Positions 1 to 10,439 of a stretch of 64,000 bases of DNA are shown here, piece after piece. The stretch is from Cepaea nemoralis. Its lineage: Eukaryota > Mollusca > Gastropoda > Stylommatophora > Helicidae. The notes below the pieces were generated by a model. It saw only the letters and a program-made list of their open reading frames with translations. It was not told the DNA's origin and ran no database searches. The stretch lies in NCBI GenBank assembly GCA_014155875.1, contig JACEFZ010005575.1, positions 169,001 through 233,000 on the forward strand, read 5' to 3'. Numbering within the stretch: the first letter of the stretch is position 1; each line of letters opens with the position of its first letter. Position numbers and translations under genes: made by a program.

Positions 1-185
1 GTGTGATCTTACGGTTCACGTAGCAAATCGGGTAGAAGATGCCCTCAAAAAATTGGTCTAGTACTGCTGGCATCTGTCCTAGAATAATAAACGAGCCTAG
101 GATTAGGCAAGCGGAGGATTGGAATATTACTAAAAAGGATTTTCAATTTTGACAATGCAGAAATTAATAATGCATCTTTAACATT

Positions 186-470
186 TCATTTTACAGATGT
201 TTTTAAAACATTGGAAAATACAATTGTAATTTCCCTTGAATTTGATATTAGTTTGCTATAGTAATATAATAATCCCAAAAGGCTTCTGACCTGCTGCTTT
301 GTGGTAGGCATGGTCAGATTCATAATTTTTTGTAATAATTCTATTGTCGGTCTTAAGTTGACCCTGTGACATGACATGAACCAAAAATGAATTTCTTTTA
401 GGCCTAATTCAACTTTGCTCGGTTTGACAGTGAGACCGAAGAGTCGCACTCTGTCAAAGACATGTCTTAG
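186..470 (-). pseudogene. RT fragment of Gmr1-like copy 1
   Basis: An 87-codon open stretch reads GLTVKPSKVELGLKEI, then PTTKQQVRSLLGLLYYYSKL. This is the region after the RT catalytic motif in Ty3/Gypsy pol, where the 'KPSK', 'FLGH' and 'LGL.NYY.KFIPNF' landmarks sit. It aligns by eye with the intact copy near 55,100-55,330 (KAKPSKIEIGFTEIQFLGH; LRSVLGLINYYQKF). The FLGH landmark has decayed to FWFM. Catalytic YMDD and RNase H are absent from the window, so this is a relic. Confidence 0.75.
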
Positions 471-513
471 TTTCAGTCAGTGTGTTGTCCAGTCATCAGT
501 ATGGAAACATATA

Positions 514-756
514 TCATGCGTATTCTGTAAGCTCACTAAATGTATGCATCTTGTCGGATTTGCCAGTCCCGCTACTTAGTGTAGTTGCGCTATGTACGTC
601 TGTCGTCTTATCATTAGGTGTGGGTGCACTGTGTTCGTCTGTTTCTACTCCTGTCTCTTGTCGTGAACAGTAAAGTTTCAACCTGTTGACATGGGATATC
701 TTTAAGTGTCCGTTTATCGATATTTCATAGTCAACATTTGAAATCTTACGTACCAC
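514..756 (-). pseudogene. Post-integrase segment of Gmr1-like copy 1
   Basis: Reads VRKISNVDYEISINGHLK and then HVNRLKLY. It matches the segment after the integrase core in the intact element (IKKISDVDYRIDVNGKHK; HINMLKPY). In Ty3/Gypsy elements this is the C-terminal integrase region that binds DNA or contacts chromatin. It lies between the integrase zinc-region remnant (about 850-1100) and the RT fragment (186-470), which fixes the INT-before-RT order for this copy. The following residues are S/T-rich and unrecognised. Confidence 0.7.
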
Positions 757-3313
757 CTTGAATGGTCCTTGCCATTTTATTTGTCTGGAAGTAAGTGAAG
801 TATGTTTTGATCTGGTTTACGATCAATTGTTCAAGCACCCTTGTTTGTGTATTGGTACATTTGAGTCTCCCTCTCAAAGGTCTAGAAGCCAGAGTAGAAG
901 GTAGTACTTTAGCTGTGGGATGTTTAATCTTATGTAATAATTGTTGACCGACATTACAAAAACGATAAAATAATTTCATATTATTCAAAAACCCTGGCCA
1001 ATGAAAATGAGTCTGAAATCTAGGCCTGGTTTTGTTTTTTGCCCGGTGACCAGCAAGCGGTGACTCATGTGCAGTTTTTTGCACAGTTAGGCGGTGTTGT
1101 ACAGGTCGCACCGTTTGCTGTTTCTCATGGTTATCAGTTGTAAAATATCTAGTAGGAAAGCCATTATTAGGTTTAAAGAACCCTGAGACATTTTTGGTTA
1201 CTTTGGCTCTTTCTTTCATTAATTTTAAATAAGGAGACACACTAGGATCATTTTTCTGCTGTTTTATGAATTTCTGTCTGTTGGTATCATCTGTGCCAGA
1301 TGGAGAAAGCAACAGTAGTCTCTCATCTTGTAGTGTGTCTTGATGTTTTACAGTGTCTGCTCTGGTTGTTGCATTAGCTGCATTTAATCTTTCCCATGCA
1401 GCTATTTCATCACTAGTACATTGTTTCAGTTGGGGTAAGCAACCCAAAATCAAATCAGTACAAGGGTTGTCAAGTATTGCACAAGTAAAGGTACCCGAAA
1501 GGAAAGGAGTGTTAATACGGGCTTTGGCCAAAGGGTAAATTTCAATGTTACCCGAAAAGGTTCGGCATTTAATAGAGTCGCCTGTATAATCACCTGGACT
1601 CGCTAGATCCTTTCTAAGACCAATAAGGGTATTGCCGCTGTCCAGCAAACATTGGCATGGTCTGTCGTTGACCATTGCATTGTGGAACACTAACTTGCCT
1701 CTGGAGGCTAATGCTGCATTTACACTCTCAGTTGAGCATGGTACTGTATGTCCACATTCTAATTTTCCGTCTGCATGAAATTGGTAACATTGGTCACAAT
1801 TGTCAAAGCTTAACACATCGTTCACACAACAGACATCTTCAGACTCTTTGAAAGGTAATACATTCTCAACTTCACACTCAGTCTCACTACCACTATCAGA
1901 AGAAGTATCAATCAAAATAGCATTGTTGGCTTTCATACGTTGGCGGCCAAGGCACTTATTTGAATAATGGCCATAGCTGGAACAAAAAAAACATTTGATT
2001 GCACGCCTGTATGCAGATCTTTTATTTTGTTGTTTCTTTATAACATTTTCAAGATGCGCCGGATAGTTTGGCGATTTGTCACACATAGAGTAAGTGTCAT
2101 GCAAAAGTTGATAGTAAATACATTTTGACACTTTCCTATCTTTGATGTCGTGTTTCTGAAAGGGTTTTCTGTTACTCTGATAGTTTTTTGGTTGGTCTTT
2201 CACAAAGGAAACTATTTCAGAGTCATTTGAAGTCTTAAAAATATCTCTGTTAGAAGAAAAATATGCTGAGCCTTTTTTTTCAAACTGCTCGATGTTTTCA
2301 ATGTCTGACTGCTGCAAAAATTTAGCAAAAGGAGATGGTATCGTGGATATAACTTTATCCATAGCTATTAAATTTTTTAATCTATCAAAGTCTTTTCCTA
2401 TGTTAGCTGCTTTAAGCCACCTATTTAGTACACTCTGAACATTTGAGATGTAATCAATAAAAGTCTCACTAGGTTTAGGTTTTAAATTTGAGAACTGAAC
2501 CTGATACCCAGGGGCATTAAGTAAAAAGTGCTGCATAATCCTATCATGGATGTATTGATAGTCAGATCTAAGCTCAATTGGTATAGATTCTATCACTTTA
2601 AGGGGCTCACCACTCAAATTTTTCATATAAATCATAGCCCACATCTCTATTGGAACTTGGTGATATTTGAATTGATACTCTACATTCTCTGTCCAGGCTG
2701 ATATGGAATCCTCTTTACAATATGGTTTGATAATGTTTTTGTATTTATTGAACTTATTTTCCTCTTGTTGACTTTTTAATTTAGTGGCAGAGATCTCTGC
2801 GTGTGAGTCTACATCCATACCTTTCATCTTTAACTGTGTCTCTGATTCTACCTGAATTTGTTTTTCCTTAACTCTTGCCATTTCATCTATCTCTATTTGC
2901 TTTAGTTCTTTCTCCTGATCTAATGTCTTTTGTTTTAGTTCTTTCTCCTGATCTAGTTGCTTTTGCTTTAATTCTAGTTCTTTCTGTTTAATCTCTATTT
3001 CTTTCTGTTTATTTTCCTTATGCTGTTCTAACTGTTGTTGCTTAACCTCTCTATCATGTTCTAACTGTTGTTGTTTAACCTCTAATTCTTTTTGTTTAAT
3101 CTCTTTGTCATCTTCTAGCTGTTTTTGTTTTGTTATCTCAGCTAGTTGTGCCATCTCTTTTTGATGCTGTCTTTCTTGTTCTCTTTCCCGTGCGCGTTCG
3201 TCTCTCTCTGCATCTTTTGCTTCTTTAAATTTCCTATCAGCATATTCTTCTAGCTCTTTACCTGTATATTGCATTTCTTTCCCTGCTTTTACGAAATCAG
3301 CTAACGTAGCCAT
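746..3313 (-). pseudogene. gag-protease-truncated integrase ORF of Gmr1-like copy 1
   Basis: The open frame begins at 3349, but the ATG at 3311-3313 (MATLADFVKAGKE) matches the start chosen for the intact copy (MSTLQYYFEMGEKSG), so I use it. Order: a long charged coiled coil with E/K/Q-rich heptads over roughly the first 190 residues; a gag domain (YLKNL-like 'MYMKNLSGEPLKVIE', 'SDYQYIHDRIMQHF'); zinc knuckle CFFCSSYGHYSNKC near residue 440; a retropepsin-like CLLDSGNTLIG near residue 553; then an H2C2-like stretch (HESPLAGH, HFHWPGF) in which the two cysteines have decayed (CNVGQQL). The integrase catalytic core is deleted and the frame runs into unrelated sequence. The gag may still be translatable; the element is not autonomous. 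Confidence 0.78.
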
Positions 3314-4494
3314 GATGTTGAGTAATGCTTGAGTTGACCTACACTGCACTGTTTATTCACTTATATATCTTTGATATGTTATGTTTGTTGCTCCCTGAGC
3401 ACTACTAATTGTACTCTCAGTATATTTGCTGAAAAATGTTTTCTCTGCAAAATTAGAGTACAAAAATATGCTAGTGTCTCACAAGCTGAAAAAGAGATGC
3501 ACTATTAATAACATTGCATGCCAAAAATATTGGGTATACTCAACTTAATGTTCCCGAGAATCAGGGAACAGGAATCCGGCAACACAGGTCACCTTGTTTG
3601 GCACTTTGGCATAGACACACGTTTAGTAATCAGGACAACTTGTTTGGTACACCCACATACACATGTGTTAACTGCTCAGCTGTTGTTCACCCTGATTTAC
3701 AGAGCAGCAATAATTACCAACTGGTAAACGCAATGCTTTTCCCGACAACTAAGGACAATGACAATGACTTGCCCACGAACAACTAGAATTTGTGTTACTT
3801 AATATTTAATGTCAATGTCCTGTCTTCGTTCTATCCGTATCTGCCTTTCGTCACTAACCGAGTTAATCTATGTAAGTGTTGTGCAGCTCAAGTTTGATCT
3901 GCATGGCCAAAAATAGTTCCATCGTGACGGTAAACAAAGAAAAAGTACGATCAAAATATGAATAACTTCTTTTAAATAAATAAAATTACCATAATAATGT
4001 TCAAATAAATAAATATATTCATTTACCAACTCAAATAAACAATTAATAAATAATATAAAGTACAGATTCAGGCGAGCAGCAGCTTGACGATTTTGTAAAC
4101 ACTCGATTGCTGAATGCGAATGACCCAGGACAACTGCGTGTCAATTATCCTACGTCAGAGGCTCAGCGCTATATTTAGCTTACAAAAATCGATAATGTCG
4201 GCTGGCTGTGTATCGCTCCGCCATGAATCATCTTTGGTACTTATTCATAAATAAATTGGTAAATACATATATAAATATAAGAAAATAAGAATATTACTAC
4301 TTACAGCTTTGAAGAATACATGATTTCACTAAATAAACATTTCATAAACACAATTACACAATATATTTCGTCACGATAGGCACAATTTTAGCCCGCAACT
4401 GCACTTGTCTGCACAAATTACCGTCACTGACACAAATTAAACCCTAGTCTGGAGCCGTGGATGAGTGGATTAGCTTGAACTTTCGTTCAAGCTT
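3314..4494 (-). other. Leader region of Gmr1-like copy 1
   Basis: AT-rich sequence between the gag start and the primer site, about 1.2 kb, with no convincing ORF; short open frames on the plus strand near 3514-3786 have no recognisable content. Long leaders also occur in the intact copy (2.3 kb). Nothing else identified here. Confidence 0.5.
4472..4493. repeat. Perfect 9-bp hairpin beside the primer site
   Basis: AGCTTGAAC and GTTCAAGCT flank the 4-base loop TTTC. The stem ends two bases from the tRNA-Leu complement, so in element RNA it would sit just downstream of the primer-binding site. A role in packaging or priming is only an inference. Confidence 0.6.
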
Positions 4495-4508
4495 CACTTC
4501 TGACACCA
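4495..4508 (-). promoter_or_regulatory. Primer-binding site, tRNA-Leu type
   Basis: The plus strand reads CACTTCTGACACCA, which is what the mature 3' end of animal tRNA-Leu looks like (acceptor ending CTTCTGACA plus CCA). The minus strand, TGGTGTCAGAAGTG, is therefore a 14-base primer-binding site for minus-strand DNA synthesis. It marks the 5' LTR as lying immediately to its right. Confidence 0.7.
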
Positions 4509-4985
4509 CAATTATCCTTGCCTGTCAACAACTCATCTGACAGGCATCGTCGGATACTTCTCCCACACCATACAAGAAAACTTGCAAGTCGTGTGCGAGG
4601 AAAATACATGGTACATTTTATTGCCGTTGGCTCGCTACAAGCATATTACAGTCGCTATTAAACCCACACACAAAGCCGCAGAGTTACCTATCACTAATTG
4701 CTAACGCCTATGCTAAGTTTCTATCTATTTGGTTACACAAAAAACCCCTATCGCTATTCTACGATGTGCACACCACAAGTCCCGTCCCCGGTCTGCCGTT
4801 CTCTCATCCCGTGGTCACACACCACGCGGATCGACCTTGACCTTGGTGCGTGTTACCTCACATGGCACGTTGATCGCAGCCGTGGTATGTTGAGTGGGCA
4901 CTCAACTTCTCCGTGGCTACCACGAGGCGTGATGCTGTCGTGATCAGAGTGCTAACTCTCTGAACAACGCCTGCGTGTCTCATGA
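4509..4985 (-). repeat. Probable 5' LTR of Gmr1-like copy 1 (limits uncertain)
   Basis: Sequence to the right of the primer site. On the minus strand it carries AATAAA (plus-strand TTTATT at about 4617-4622), suitably placed upstream of a U5-like stretch. A near-palindrome centred on GGTTAACC lies at about 4985-5006. The partner LTR is outside the window, so neither the ends nor a target duplication can be fixed. Confidence 0.4.
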
Positions 4986-5012
4986 GAGAATGGTTAACCA
5001 TCTCTCATTTCA

Positions 5013-5297
5013 TCATCTCCCCTGCCCTTCCCTCGGGCACCGTATCACCTCCTGGTCACCTCGAGGTTGACTGCTCTCCCCGGTGGAGGGGTTGCGTTCG
5101 AGTCTTTGACAGCCAGTCGTCCTATTCTCATGTCCCCTGGCTCCACAGGACATCTGAGAAGGACCTCCAGTAGTTGGGGTTGGACCCTTTCGAGACATAG
5201 GGCCCGGCACTGCATCTGCCTGGGGGTCCAAAGCAGGGCGAGCACCATAACGATTAGCAGTAGTCGACATATTCCATTTTGCGTGATTGCGTGGCAT
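5013..5297 (-). pseudogene. Fragment of the N-terminal region of an I-like LINE
   Basis: The open frame reads ANRYGARPALDPQADAVPGP, then TPTTGG and further basic/polar residues. The same spaced pattern (NRYGA-P, QA--VPGP, GP--TTGG) opens the LINE-1 family ORF in this window (copy 1 near 24,950-25,095). No endonuclease domain follows, so this is a short relic of a related but distinct family. A purine/pyrimidine-alternating stretch (about 5390-5450) lies upstream. Confidence 0.5.
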
Positions 5298-5722
5298 CCT
5301 GATTTCTGTGGTGCGCCTCTTGGCTGGTTGCCTCCGTCTTCAGCACCTTTCTTTGCTAGAGCAGACTGTGGTCTCACTCGAGTGTAGATGTGTACGCGCG
5401 CACACGCCTGTCTGCGCATGCATGTACGTGCATACACATCTAGAGCATACTGGTTATTTTCCGGCGCCAGAGACTCGCCGTCGCCCCTTCTCCTGTTAGT
5501 TTAAACAGGTCCGCCGCGTGAAGGCCAGGAGTTGGACTTTTGCTGCATGGGTTATGTATTCACGAGCCATTGAGGTATTTGAGCAATGTTGGGCGCTCAC
5601 CCCAACACCGCGCCTCGGCTACAAACAGCAACATTTGGAACCCTGTGGCGTTGATGATCATGTCTGTTCACAACTTTCTGTCTCGTTTTTGTTTTTCGAT
5701 GTCACCATTACCCCTACCCCTT
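5298..5722. other. Unassigned sequence
   Basis: GC-richer than its surroundings, with alternating CA/CG-type sequence near 5390-5450. Probably the upstream part of the LINE relic at 5013-5297. No gene seen. Confidence 0.4.
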
Positions 5723-5935
5723 TCAACCACAAGAAGAAGTTATGGTAGGGTCCATCATCGGCTCAGAATGATAGTACTCCAGCATTCCGATGACATACGG
5801 AAAGAATGTGGATTGTCTACATCTAATGCAAGCAACCAGTTCTCTCTCTGAGTTAACCTCTTTCAAGATATCTTCATTAATCTGTCTGTGATTATATCTT
5901 CTCCACGCTACTCTCATCATTCTTCTATAAAATCA
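5723..5935 (-). pseudogene. LINE RT C-terminal fragment, RTE-like
   Basis: Reads MMRVAWRRYNHRQINEDILK and later IRCRQSTFFPYVIGMLEYYH. This fits the 'CYRRMLRI.W..R.TNE.ILK...., .IR.RQL.FFGHV.R' pattern at the C-terminus of RTE-type non-LTR retrotransposons. The FFGH landmark has decayed to FFPY. It is a fragment with no upstream RT core in the window. Confidence 0.5.
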
Positions 5936-6444
5936 CATCTTTGAGTGTGATATAAAAAATGCATGAACATTTGTTTGTCTTTTTTCTGGTTGAAACGAAC
6001 ACAGTGACCTGGCCACCCTGCCCACAACACGCCATTCGCCATTTTATCATGTAATTATGTTTGTGATCGGTCAAAGAGGAAACCCGGATTTATCGCTTCA
6101 AGTTGAAAACCACCCGGGTTACAGTTGCAGTCATTTATATATCTTCCTGATATAGGCTCAACTATACTTTCGAATTATATCCATTATGTGTACATTAACT
6201 TATTAAAAGTTCAAGCAAACAGACAGCTTTTTTCGAGGTTCCGAGTTTTCAAGTTTGGTTGGCTGGCTGTTGTCAGTTGGTATTGGTAGGTACAGGAGAA
6301 GGTATCTTTGCTTTTCTAATACAATTTATATAAACTTTTCAAGAGAGTATCCATAGATAAGGTTGAAACAATGAAACCCAACGGTCTCGCTCAAATCTCT
6401 ACTATTTCAATTATAACTGATGTATTGAGATTAATTATTTATTG
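5936..6444. other. Intergenic, nothing recognised
   Basis: AT-rich sequence left of the Merlin insertion site. No ORF, RNA gene or repeat identified by eye. Confidence 0.5.
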
Positions 6445-6452
6445 AATATTAT

Positions 6453-6495
6453 GGCACTCTTCCGAATTGCGGTCCCAAATAGTTCCGCAGTGAAT
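6453..6495 (+). repeat. Left terminal inverted repeat of the Merlin element
   Basis: Begins GGCACTCTTCCGAATTGCGG and is mirrored at 14889-14931 with one substitution (G for C at position 17). Three subterminal copies of a roughly 14-bp motif (TGGGTCAAAGGYAA) follow at about 6526-6567, a plausible transposase-binding array. Confidence 0.85.
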
Positions 6496-6628
6496 ACGTG
6501 ATTTTGGTATATCTTACAGAGCCTCAATGGGTCAAAGGTAATAGGTCAAAGGCAATGGGTCAAAGGCAAGTCTATGTGATATCATCGGGACTAACTACAT
6601 GACATATTTTTGTTAAACTTTCGTCGTG

Positions 6629-6701
6629 TTCTCAGTGGCATAGCGGTAATTATCTCCGCCTGTAACGCAGGAGACCGTGGTTCGATTCCCCACCGGCGAA
6701 A
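6629..6701 (+). tRNA. tRNA-Asp-like sequence with GTA anticodon (pseudogene or SINE head)
   Basis: Aligns position for position with a 72-base animal tRNA-Asp: D-arm GCATAGCGGTAATTATC, anticodon loop CTGTAAC, variable AGACC, T-loop GGTTCGATTCC. The loop now spells GTA (Tyr) where Asp tRNA has GTC. The anticodon stem carries a C-A mismatch, the T stem two mismatches and the acceptor stem two, so it is probably not functional. An alternative 7-bp acceptor pairing TTCGTCG/CGGCGAA starts at 6620. A T-run at about 6711-6720 would terminate Pol III. Confidence 0.55.
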
Positions 6702-6884
6702 TGGGGTAATTTTTTTTTTTCAATTTTCATAAATTAATTAAGCGAAAGCGACAAGATAAATTAGCTAACTTTTGATTGCCTTTTTTGTAATCAATGTTAT
6801 TTTGTATTGTTAGAAGATTTTACTCAATGAAGAGATCCTTTGTATCGTTTTGTTTACGTTACTTTATTTTTTTGTCTCTGTGGG

Positions 6885-7330
6885 AGTCTCTGTGGCGAAG
6901 TGATCAAGCCGTTTGACTCGTGCTTCGAAGGTTGTGGGTTCGATTCCGGGCCGGTTTACGAGTTAAATGATTCAGAGACTCCTGTGGGTCGTCGCTAAAA
7001 AAAGCTACGGCATTCGTGCTTTGTGCGACGCTTTCCACGCTGCGGGAAGATACCGAGCCATATGGGATAAACCCGGTGCAATGAAGTCGACCTTGTCGAC
7101 TTTTAAGCGACTTTTTTTAAAGCCGTTTAAACGCTTATTTTGCTGATGATATTCGCTCGACACCACCTGCACCAGTCCATCCAACATCATTTCTGTTAGC
7201 CTCGATCGTTGGGCGGCGCTTACCAAACCCGACACCCCACATTGTGCCAACGGCTTCGGGCGGAAGAGCGCAATTGGGAGGGTATAAACATTGAGCACAA
7301 CCTGTCAGCAGTGGGTTGTGCTCAATATTT
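6885..7330 (+). mobile_element. tRNA-derived SINE, family B, copy 1
   Basis: The Pol III A box is TGGCGAAGTGATCAAG and the B box GGTTCGATTCC, in a tRNA-like head preceded by GAGTCTCTG. The body contains GAGCCATATG...GGTGCAATGAAGTCGA. A second copy on the other strand (10440-10732) shares the head and this body segment, which establishes a dispersed family. The 3' end of this copy holds a perfect 13-bp hairpin (7290-7302 with 7314-7326). Confidence 0.75.
7290..7326. repeat. Perfect 13-bp inverted repeat at SINE B 3' end
   Basis: ATTGAGCACAACC and its exact complement GGTTGTGCTCAAT are separated by 11 bases. It would form a stable hairpin in either strand's RNA. It is absent from SINE B copy 2, so it may belong to the flank or to a separate foldback unit. 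Confidence 0.7.
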
Positions 7331-7678
7331 AAATCTATCGTCTGTTAAGACAGTAAGTTGCCAGTGGTAGATAATTACAAATTACTGTGGGAATATATGT
7401 GATTTATATTTAAGTTTGAAATATTGTTCTTATTGCTTTAGTTTATGGTGTGAGAATGCTGTAGTATGCAACTGACGAGATGCAGTGAAATAAGCCTGGC
7501 AATAATGTGTGCAGCCTGATGTTTGGTGTTTTTATTCTCCAATTTATTTACGGAAAACATTGCATTGAATGGTATAAGTGTCGGCCGTTCAGAAAACAAA
7601 TTCAGTTACCGACAGTAATAGTCTCTAGAAAATCATAAACAGTTAATACATGCTTGGGTTGATTGTCATGTTCTGTAA
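7331..7678. repeat. Spacer with a dispersed ~75-bp repeat (7436-7510)
   Basis: The segment beginning CTTTAGTTTATGGTGTG and containing CTGACGAGATGCAGTGAAAT recurs in diverged form at 18934-19010. The rest of the stretch is AT-rich with nothing else recognised. Confidence 0.55.
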
Positions 7679-7795
7679 GGGACATACAACTTACTTTCTA
7701 AGACTTTGGACATACAACTTTTTTTGTAAGACACGGGACATACAACTTACTTTCTAAGACATGAGACATACAACTTACTTTCTAAGACACTAAGA
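7679..7795 (+). repeat. Minisatellite, ~28-31 bp unit, 4 copies
   Basis: Units centred on GACATACAACTTACTTTCTA with small length differences, ending in AAGACACTAAGAC. It is pyrimidine-biased and non-coding. Confidence 0.7.
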
Positions 7796-8427
7796 CAACG
7801 TATCACAAACACAAGAAAGAGGCGTTAGTCATTTTTGTCACAGTATTAGAAAAGAAAAACAGAAACAGTTCAGAACAACTGGAAAGAGAGATGAAAAGAG
7901 AGATGGATAGGAGAGGACATCGAGAAAAAATGTTTGATGACCTTTCATCATGACGTGAAGAAATGTCAGATCACACTTCATACAGTCCTCCCGTGTGTTG
8001 CCGGGGCCCATAAGGGAAGCAAAGAATAGCAACACTGTAGCCTACCAGGCATGTCGTAAGAGGCAACTAAGGAGGCTTGATGGTTCCGTCGCCCTGCTAC
8101 TGAGTGAGTGCGTGGCGCGACACTGTGAGCTGTGAGTTTCGTGTGAAGTGCTTTTGAATCTGCCCGAGGTTTTTGGAACGTGACTGCATGTTCGGAGTGA
8201 TGGCAGATGGCTATGTCCCAGAGTTGTTTGGTACCTTGGTACCCAGGTAAACACATTATGACATGTGTACCATGAAGTTTAGTGGGAGGCTAAGGCGGTG
8301 GTCGAGATATTGCCGACATCAGCCATAGGGTGCCGGTTGGTGTACACACGTAATGCACAATACCATATACCCAATACATCTCATGGTGGGAAATGGGACA
8401 TATGTGTTACGTCACTTATCTTGTCTG
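7796..8427. other. Unassigned, possible SINE relics
   Basis: No convincing gene. A segment at about 8296-8325 (GGTGGTCGAGATATTGCC) matches in inverted orientation the segment at about 9250-9272, so related SINE 3' parts may face each other across the CT microsatellite. Confidence 0.4.
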
Positions 8428-8829
<402 letters not shown>

Positions 8830-9239
8830 CAGGAAATTATCAGAGACGTATGTTCTGTCATCTGCTGAAATCTTCCTTCTTGTGTTGCAATCTAGCTCAT
8901 ATTCGCTGACCTTCAACATCTTCACAAACAGCCTTTTAATGTAGCAAGAATATTTGATTAGTATCATTGTTATTTTGTCCATCAATGTCCTATTCATTGG
9001 CGATGTCTGTGGGACGTCCGCACTTTTTTTTTCTTCATAGAAACTAACCTATTCTTCTGTATATATACATTTCTATAACCTCAAATGGGTTTTCTAATTG
9101 GTATTTCAGTGCCCACAAGCTGGCTTGAATATTAAATAAAGATCGGCTGTTGTCAAAGGAAGGAAACAGGACACTTTTCTATGTCTGAAATAGTGCTGGC
9201 TATGTGGTGTTATTCTGATAGTTGTATGGAGATTGGTGC
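8830..9239. other. Unassigned single-copy-looking sequence
   Basis: Carries the second copy of the block described at 8428-8829, then AT-rich DNA without ORFs or repeats that I could recognise. Confidence 0.4.
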
Positions 9240-9700
9240 TCAATGAGTATGTGGTCAATATCTCGACCGTCGTCTTTATTTCTCAGAACAACTCCTGATA
9301 CAAATTTTAGGTTGGATTGACTGGGGAGGCCATGTACACTTTTGACTAAATTCTCTGCCTCGGGGCGGAGTCGAACTCAGGTTCACTCAGATTTTTTTAT
9401 TTTTTATTCGCATATCCTTTACAGGACATCGCTGTCAACAGCAGTATCTTTCAGCTGTCTGTTGATTTCTTGGCAAGATTACGCTCAGTAGTTTGCCATT
9501 GCTTTCTGAGCGGCCGGCTCAGTGTCCCGCAAGTCACCAGCGGGGGACGAACCGCTCCCAGCTCGCTCCCGCTACGAAACTCTGCGTGACAAACGGGATT
9601 ACGGAGAAAGTGTTGTAACCCCTCAGCCAGAGAGACCGGCTCACTCAGATTACAGGCATGCATTCTGAGCACTGAGCTATTGCATGCTCAACATTTTATA
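9240..9700 (-). mobile_element. tRNA-derived SINE D, interrupted by SINE C
   Basis: Minus strand: A-box-like TAGCTCAGTGCTCAGAATG, anticodon-arm region GCATGCCTGTAATCTGAGTG, then (after the insert) GAGTTCGACTCCGCC as B box and a body running to CGACGGTCGAGATATTGACC. The insert at 9394-9640 splits the head between its A and B boxes. Confidence 0.6.
9394..9640 (-). mobile_element. tRNA-derived SINE C nested in SINE D
   Basis: Flanked by identical 11-bp direct repeats TCACTCAGATT (9383-9393 and 9641-9651), a retroposition target duplication. Minus strand: head GGTCTCTCTGGCTGAGGGGT with B-box-like GCGGTTCGTCCCC, a body with GCAATGGCAAACTACTGAG and TCTTGCCAAGAAATCA, and an A-rich tail (AATAAAAAATAAAAAAA) next to the left TSD copy. 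Confidence 0.75.
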
Positions 9701-9784
9701 AAAGGGTCGCTTGTAAAGGTTCGCAATAATTCACATTCATGTCACATCATTGTCCATTTTCTCTGTGATATTGCAAGCGTAATG

Positions 9785-10110
9785 ACTGGCTGGTCTATGT
9801 CATATGTGGCAGAATGTTTGTACACACAGTCACAGTGACGAAAGCTCAATGACTGTTCTATGAAATATGTGACCGCATGTTTGTGCGTGCAGTCATAATG
9901 ACGGAAGCACAATGACTGCTCTATGACGTATGTGACATCATGTATGTGCGTGCAGTCATAATGACGGAAGCACAATGACTGTTCTATGACGTATGTGACA
10001 TCATGTTTGTTTACACAGTCACAGCGACGAAAGCTCAATGACTGTCATATGACGAATGTGACAGCATGTGTGTGCATGCAGTCATAATGACGAAAGCTCA
10101 ATAACTGTTC
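9785..10110 (+). repeat. Minisatellite, 63-bp unit, ~5 copies
   Basis: Unit approximately CAGTCATAATGACGGAAGCA followed by CAATGACTG, TCTATGACGTATGTGACATC and ATGTTTGTG. Copies differ by scattered substitutions. The unit is a multiple of three, which makes a 98-codon minus-strand open frame of no significance. Confidence 0.85.
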
Positions 10111-10124
10111 AATGGTAGCTGTTG

Positions 10125-10250
10125 CATAATGTGCATGCATACATAATGATGCAGTCATAATGACGCAGACATCATTATGCAGTCATGATGATGCAGTCAT
10201 AATGATGCAGTCATAATTATGCAGTCATAATGATGCAGTCATAATGATGA
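10125..10250 (+). repeat. Short-unit array derived from the 63-bp minisatellite
   Basis: About nine copies of GATGCAGTCATAAT-like units (12-13 bp). The GCAGTCATAATGA core is also part of the 63-bp unit, so this looks like secondary amplification of a piece of the larger unit. Confidence 0.75.
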
Positions 10251-10439
10251 AAGTTCAATGACTGTTCAATTATATTAATATATATGTAGCAGACTGCACG
10301 TGTAGTAAGTAATATTGAGGAAAGCTCGATGATTATTCTATGAAATAATGGCATAATGTTTGTATAAAACGATTAAAATGATATGAGTTTCAAAATAAAT
10401 ATGATGCAATGAATTATTTATTATATTAAGGAAGCATTA
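10251..10439. other. AT-rich spacer
   Basis: Continues with decayed pieces of the 63-bp unit (AAAGTTCAATGACTGTTCAAT, AAAGCTCGATGATTATTCTA). No gene. Confidence 0.4.

Larger units (their letters stand above)
1..4985 (-). mobile_element. Decayed Gmr1-like LTR retrotransposon, copy 1 (3' end outside window)
   Basis: Read on the minus strand from about 4985 down to 1: probable 5' LTR, tRNA-Leu primer site, about 1.2 kb leader, gag with zinc knuckle, protease, integrase zinc-region remnant, the post-integrase segment, then an RT fragment. Integrase remnants therefore precede RT, as in the intact relative at 53160-62175. Most of the integrase core and most of RT are missing. The 3' LTR would lie left of base 1. 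The order and the shared gag architecture are seen directly; assignment to the Gmr1-like branch of Ty3/Gypsy is from knowledge of that group. Bases 1-185 gave no recognisable coding similarity. Confidence 0.75.

Noticed and set aside
5045..5437. Overlapping plus- and minus-strand ORFs of 106-130 codons
   Set aside because: They are alternative frames of the LINE-related fragment at 5013-5297 in GC-richer DNA; only that frame shows similarity to another element.
7474..7495. Hammerhead-ribozyme-like core CTGACGAG...GAAA
   Set aside because: The intervening bases cannot form a proper stem II, the second copy at 18968 has CTTGACGAG instead of CTGANGA, and no stem I partner is visible.
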